The notes under the pieces are model-generated. The model saw only the letters and a list, made by a program, of their open reading frames with translations, was not told the DNA's origin and made no database searches. A stretch of DNA of 5,818 nt from Methanobacteriota archaeon (GTDB lineage: Archaea > Halobacteriota > Methanosarcinia > Methanosarcinales > Methanoperedenaceae). The DNA is taken from assembly GCA_018900975.1 (NCBI GenBank), contig JAHIFK010000154.1, forward strand, positions 1 to 5,818. The letters are read 5' to 3'. This document shows, one piece after another, positions 4,421 through 5,818 of this stretch; within the stretch, counting starts at the first letter, position 1; each line of letters opens with the position of its first letter. The position numbers and the translations under genes were made by a program.

Positions 4421-4454
4421 ATATATTTTATCCCAATAAAAAATCAGTAGATTA
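4421..4454 (-). promoter_or_regulatory. Promoter-like region upstream of the CAX fragment, containing 15-bp repeat copy 2
   Basis: On the minus strand AAATATAT (4421-4428) sits about 43 nt before the ATG at 4381, giving a predicted TSS near 4398. Upstream of it lies the second copy of AAAATCAGTAGATTA (4440-4454), whose first copy at 306-320 is likewise followed by a TATATA run on the minus strand. Confidence 0.3.
4440..4454. repeat. 15-bp exact direct repeat, copy 2 (copy 1 at 306-320)
   Basis: This copy of AAAATCAGTAGATTA is identical to 306-320 and in the same orientation. It lies in the 186-bp divergent region between the CAX fragment and the P-type ATPase start. With copy 1 it encloses every gene remnant in the window. 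Confidence 0.5.
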
Positions 4455-4504
4455 ATCGTTTAAATCTCAATGTGAAATTTAAATTTTCCAATACAATATG
4501 ATTG

Positions 4505-4514
4505 TTTTTAAATA
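4505..4514 (+). promoter_or_regulatory. Probable TATA box of the P-type ATPase gene
   Basis: TTTTTAAATA, identical to the decamer before the MscS-type gene, lies 53 nt before the ATG at 4568. Transcription would start near 4536, leaving a leader of about 32 nt without a clear Shine-Dalgarno (only CCAAGATCAGAT before the ATG). Confidence 0.45.
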
Positions 4515-4567
4515 ATATATCGCTAATGAGAAGAATGAATTAACAAAATTATTCTCCAAGATCAGAT

Positions 4568-5818
4568 ATGGAACAAAAGTTTGATATTGAGGGTATGACA
4601 GGACTTTCGGAAGAAGATGCCGTCAGAAAGTTAAAGGAGGAAGGTTATAACGAACTGCCCTCTCAAAAACAGCAGAGCCTTTTTTCCATACTTCTGAACG
4701 TCTTTCGCGAACCCATGCTGCTGCTCCTTCTGGGTGCTGGTATCATCTACCTGTTCCTCGGTGAAAAAAGCGATGCCATGATGCTGTTGTTTTTTGTATT
4801 TGTAGTGGTGGGAATAACACTTTACCAGGAAAGAAAGACCGAGAGGGCGCTTGAGGCATTGAAAAACCTCTCAAGCCCCAGGGCGCTTGTTTTGAGGGAG
4901 GGGAAACAAAAGAGAGTTCCGGGGCGGGAAGTCGTAAGGGATGACGTTTTGATCTTAAGAGAAGGCGACCGCATACCTGCTGACGGTGTAGTGCTAATTT
5001 GCTCAAATCTCATGGTTGACGAATCACTGCTTACCGGGGAGTCGCTTGCTGTCAGGAAATCACTGTGGGATGGAAAGACCGCGCAGGTGCAGCCCGGCGG
5101 GGATGATCTACCCTTCGTCTATTCAGGAACGCTGGTAGTTCAGGGACACGGCATGGTAAAGATCACCTCAACTGGTATCCGCACGCAGATGGGTAAGATC
5201 GGCAGGGCATTGCAGGGTATTGACCAGGAAGATACGCCCCTGCGGAAAGAAACGAGAGTGCTTGTCCGGAATTTTGCGATCGCAGGATCAATATTGTGTA
5301 TTCTTGTCGTGATCGTGTTCGGCATGAGGGGCGAATGGCTGGACGGCATCCTGGCTGGACTGAGCCTGAGCATGGCGCTGCTGCCTGAAGAGTTCTCTGT
5401 CGTCCTTGTAATATTCCTGAGCATGGGTGCATGGCGCATGTCAAAAAAACGGGTTCTGACCCGGCGCATGCCCGCGGTTGAAACGCTTGGATCTGCAACT
5501 GTATTGTGCCTTGATAAAACTGGAACGCTCACAATGAACAGGATGATATTGAGCACGCTTTTCGCGGGTGGTGAAAATTATGACGCAGATAAGAATGGAG
5601 ACCTGCCGCTTCCTGAAAAGTTCCATGAATTGCTTGAGTTCGGTTTTCTTGCAAGCCAGAAAGACCCGTTCGACCCCGTGGAGAAAGAAATAAAGAACGG
5701 CACTGAAAAATTCCTGGGAAATACAGAACACGTACACCAGAACTGGGAACTTGTACAGGAATATCCCCTGTCAAAAAACCTGCTTGCGCTGTCAAATGTG
5801 TGGGAATCCTTCGACAAA
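4568..5818 (+). CDS. P2-type cation-transporting ATPase (Ca2+-ATPase-like), N-terminal half
   Basis: The first 417 residues of a P-type ATPase are present and run off the right edge; family members are about 820-900 residues. Order of parts: N-terminal cation-ATPase domain (GLSEEDAVRKLKEEGYNELP, 12-31), TM1-TM2 at about 44-86, actuator domain with DESLLTGES (151-159, the dephosphorylation loop), TM3 at about 234-252, TM4 with LPEEFS (272-277), then LDKTGTLT (315-322) with the phosphorylated Asp316, and the start of the nucleotide-binding domain including DPFDPVEKEI (366-375). This places it in the MgtA/PacL group (COG0474), which pumps cations such as Ca2+ across the cytoplasmic membrane using ATP. 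The ion-site motif is PEEFS, not the Ca2+-pump PEGLP, so the ion is uncertain. The start ATG 4568 precedes all conserved sequence. No frameshift is seen, unlike its neighbours. Confidence 0.9.
   Translation, partial: MEQKFDIEGMTGLSEEDAVRKLKEEGYNELPSQKQQSLFSILLNVFREPMLLLLLGAGIIYLFLGEKSDAMMLLFFVFVVVGITLYQERKTERALEALKNLSSPRALVLREGKQKRVPGREVVRDDVLILREGDRIPADGVVLICSNLMVDESLLTGESLAVRKSLWDGKTAQVQPGGDDLPFVYSGTLVVQGHGMVKITSTGIRTQMGKIGRALQGIDQEDTPLRKETRVLVRNFAIAGSILCILVVIVFGMRGEWLDGILAGLSLSMALLPEEFSVVLVIFLSMGAWRMSKKRVLTRRMPAVETLGSATVLCLDKTGTLTMNRMILSTLFAGGENYDADKNGDLPLPEKFHELLEFGFLASQKDPFDPVEKEIKNGTEKFLGNTEHVHQNWELVQEYPLSKNLLALSNVWESFDK

Noticed and set aside
5140..5556. Long minus-strand open frames under the P-type ATPase
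   Set aside because: They overlap the ATPase actuator and phosphorylation domains, whose motifs leave no doubt about the coding strand.

Overview
The window looks archaeal, most likely from the methanogen/ANME side of the Euryarchaeota (Methanosarcinales-like; inference). It encodes an FtsZ that ends shortly after the conserved core, with no C-terminal tail. Promoters read as archaeal TATA boxes (TTTAAATA, TTTTTAAATA). Several gene fragments recall methanogen families: a DUF47 phosphate-transport accessory protein, a single-repeat GDT1/UPF0016 protein and a gamma-class carbonic anhydrase.

Layout. 1-161 (-): start of a DUF47/PhoU-like protein that runs off the left edge. About 162-1854: no intact gene, but a chain of recognisable broken genes. 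On the minus strand these are a nucleoside-recognition (Gate) membrane protein with a frameshift, an internal deletion and an in-frame stop; a GDT1/UPF0016 cation transporter with an early frameshift and a lost C-terminus; and a gamma-carbonic anhydrase cut off before its metal ligands. On the plus strand there is an unrecognised coding stretch split over three frames. 1855-2763 (+): intact MscS-type mechanosensitive channel. 2811-2834: hairpin between convergent genes. 2866-3843 (-): intact ftsZ. 3844-4567: leader and promoter-like sequence plus two more fragments, a TerC-like C-terminus (+) and a CaxA/ChaA-type Ca2+/H+ antiporter piece (-). 4568-5818 (+): first 417 residues of a P2-type (Ca2+-ATPase-like) cation pump that runs off the right edge.

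The three well-supported proteins with complete or open frames (MscS, FtsZ, P-type ATPase) do not form an operon; each appears to have its own promoter. The striking property is the number of eroded fragments, of which three (GDT1, TerC, CAX) belong to divalent-cation transport families, lying beside an apparently healthy P-type cation pump. I see no CRISPR array, tRNA, rRNA, transposase or obvious defence system. The best candidates for a second look are the remnant tract, a 22-bp near-identical promoter-like element at 1489 and 4030, a 15-bp exact repeat at 306 and 4440 that brackets the remnants, and the altered TM4 ion-site motif (PEEFS) of the ATPase.
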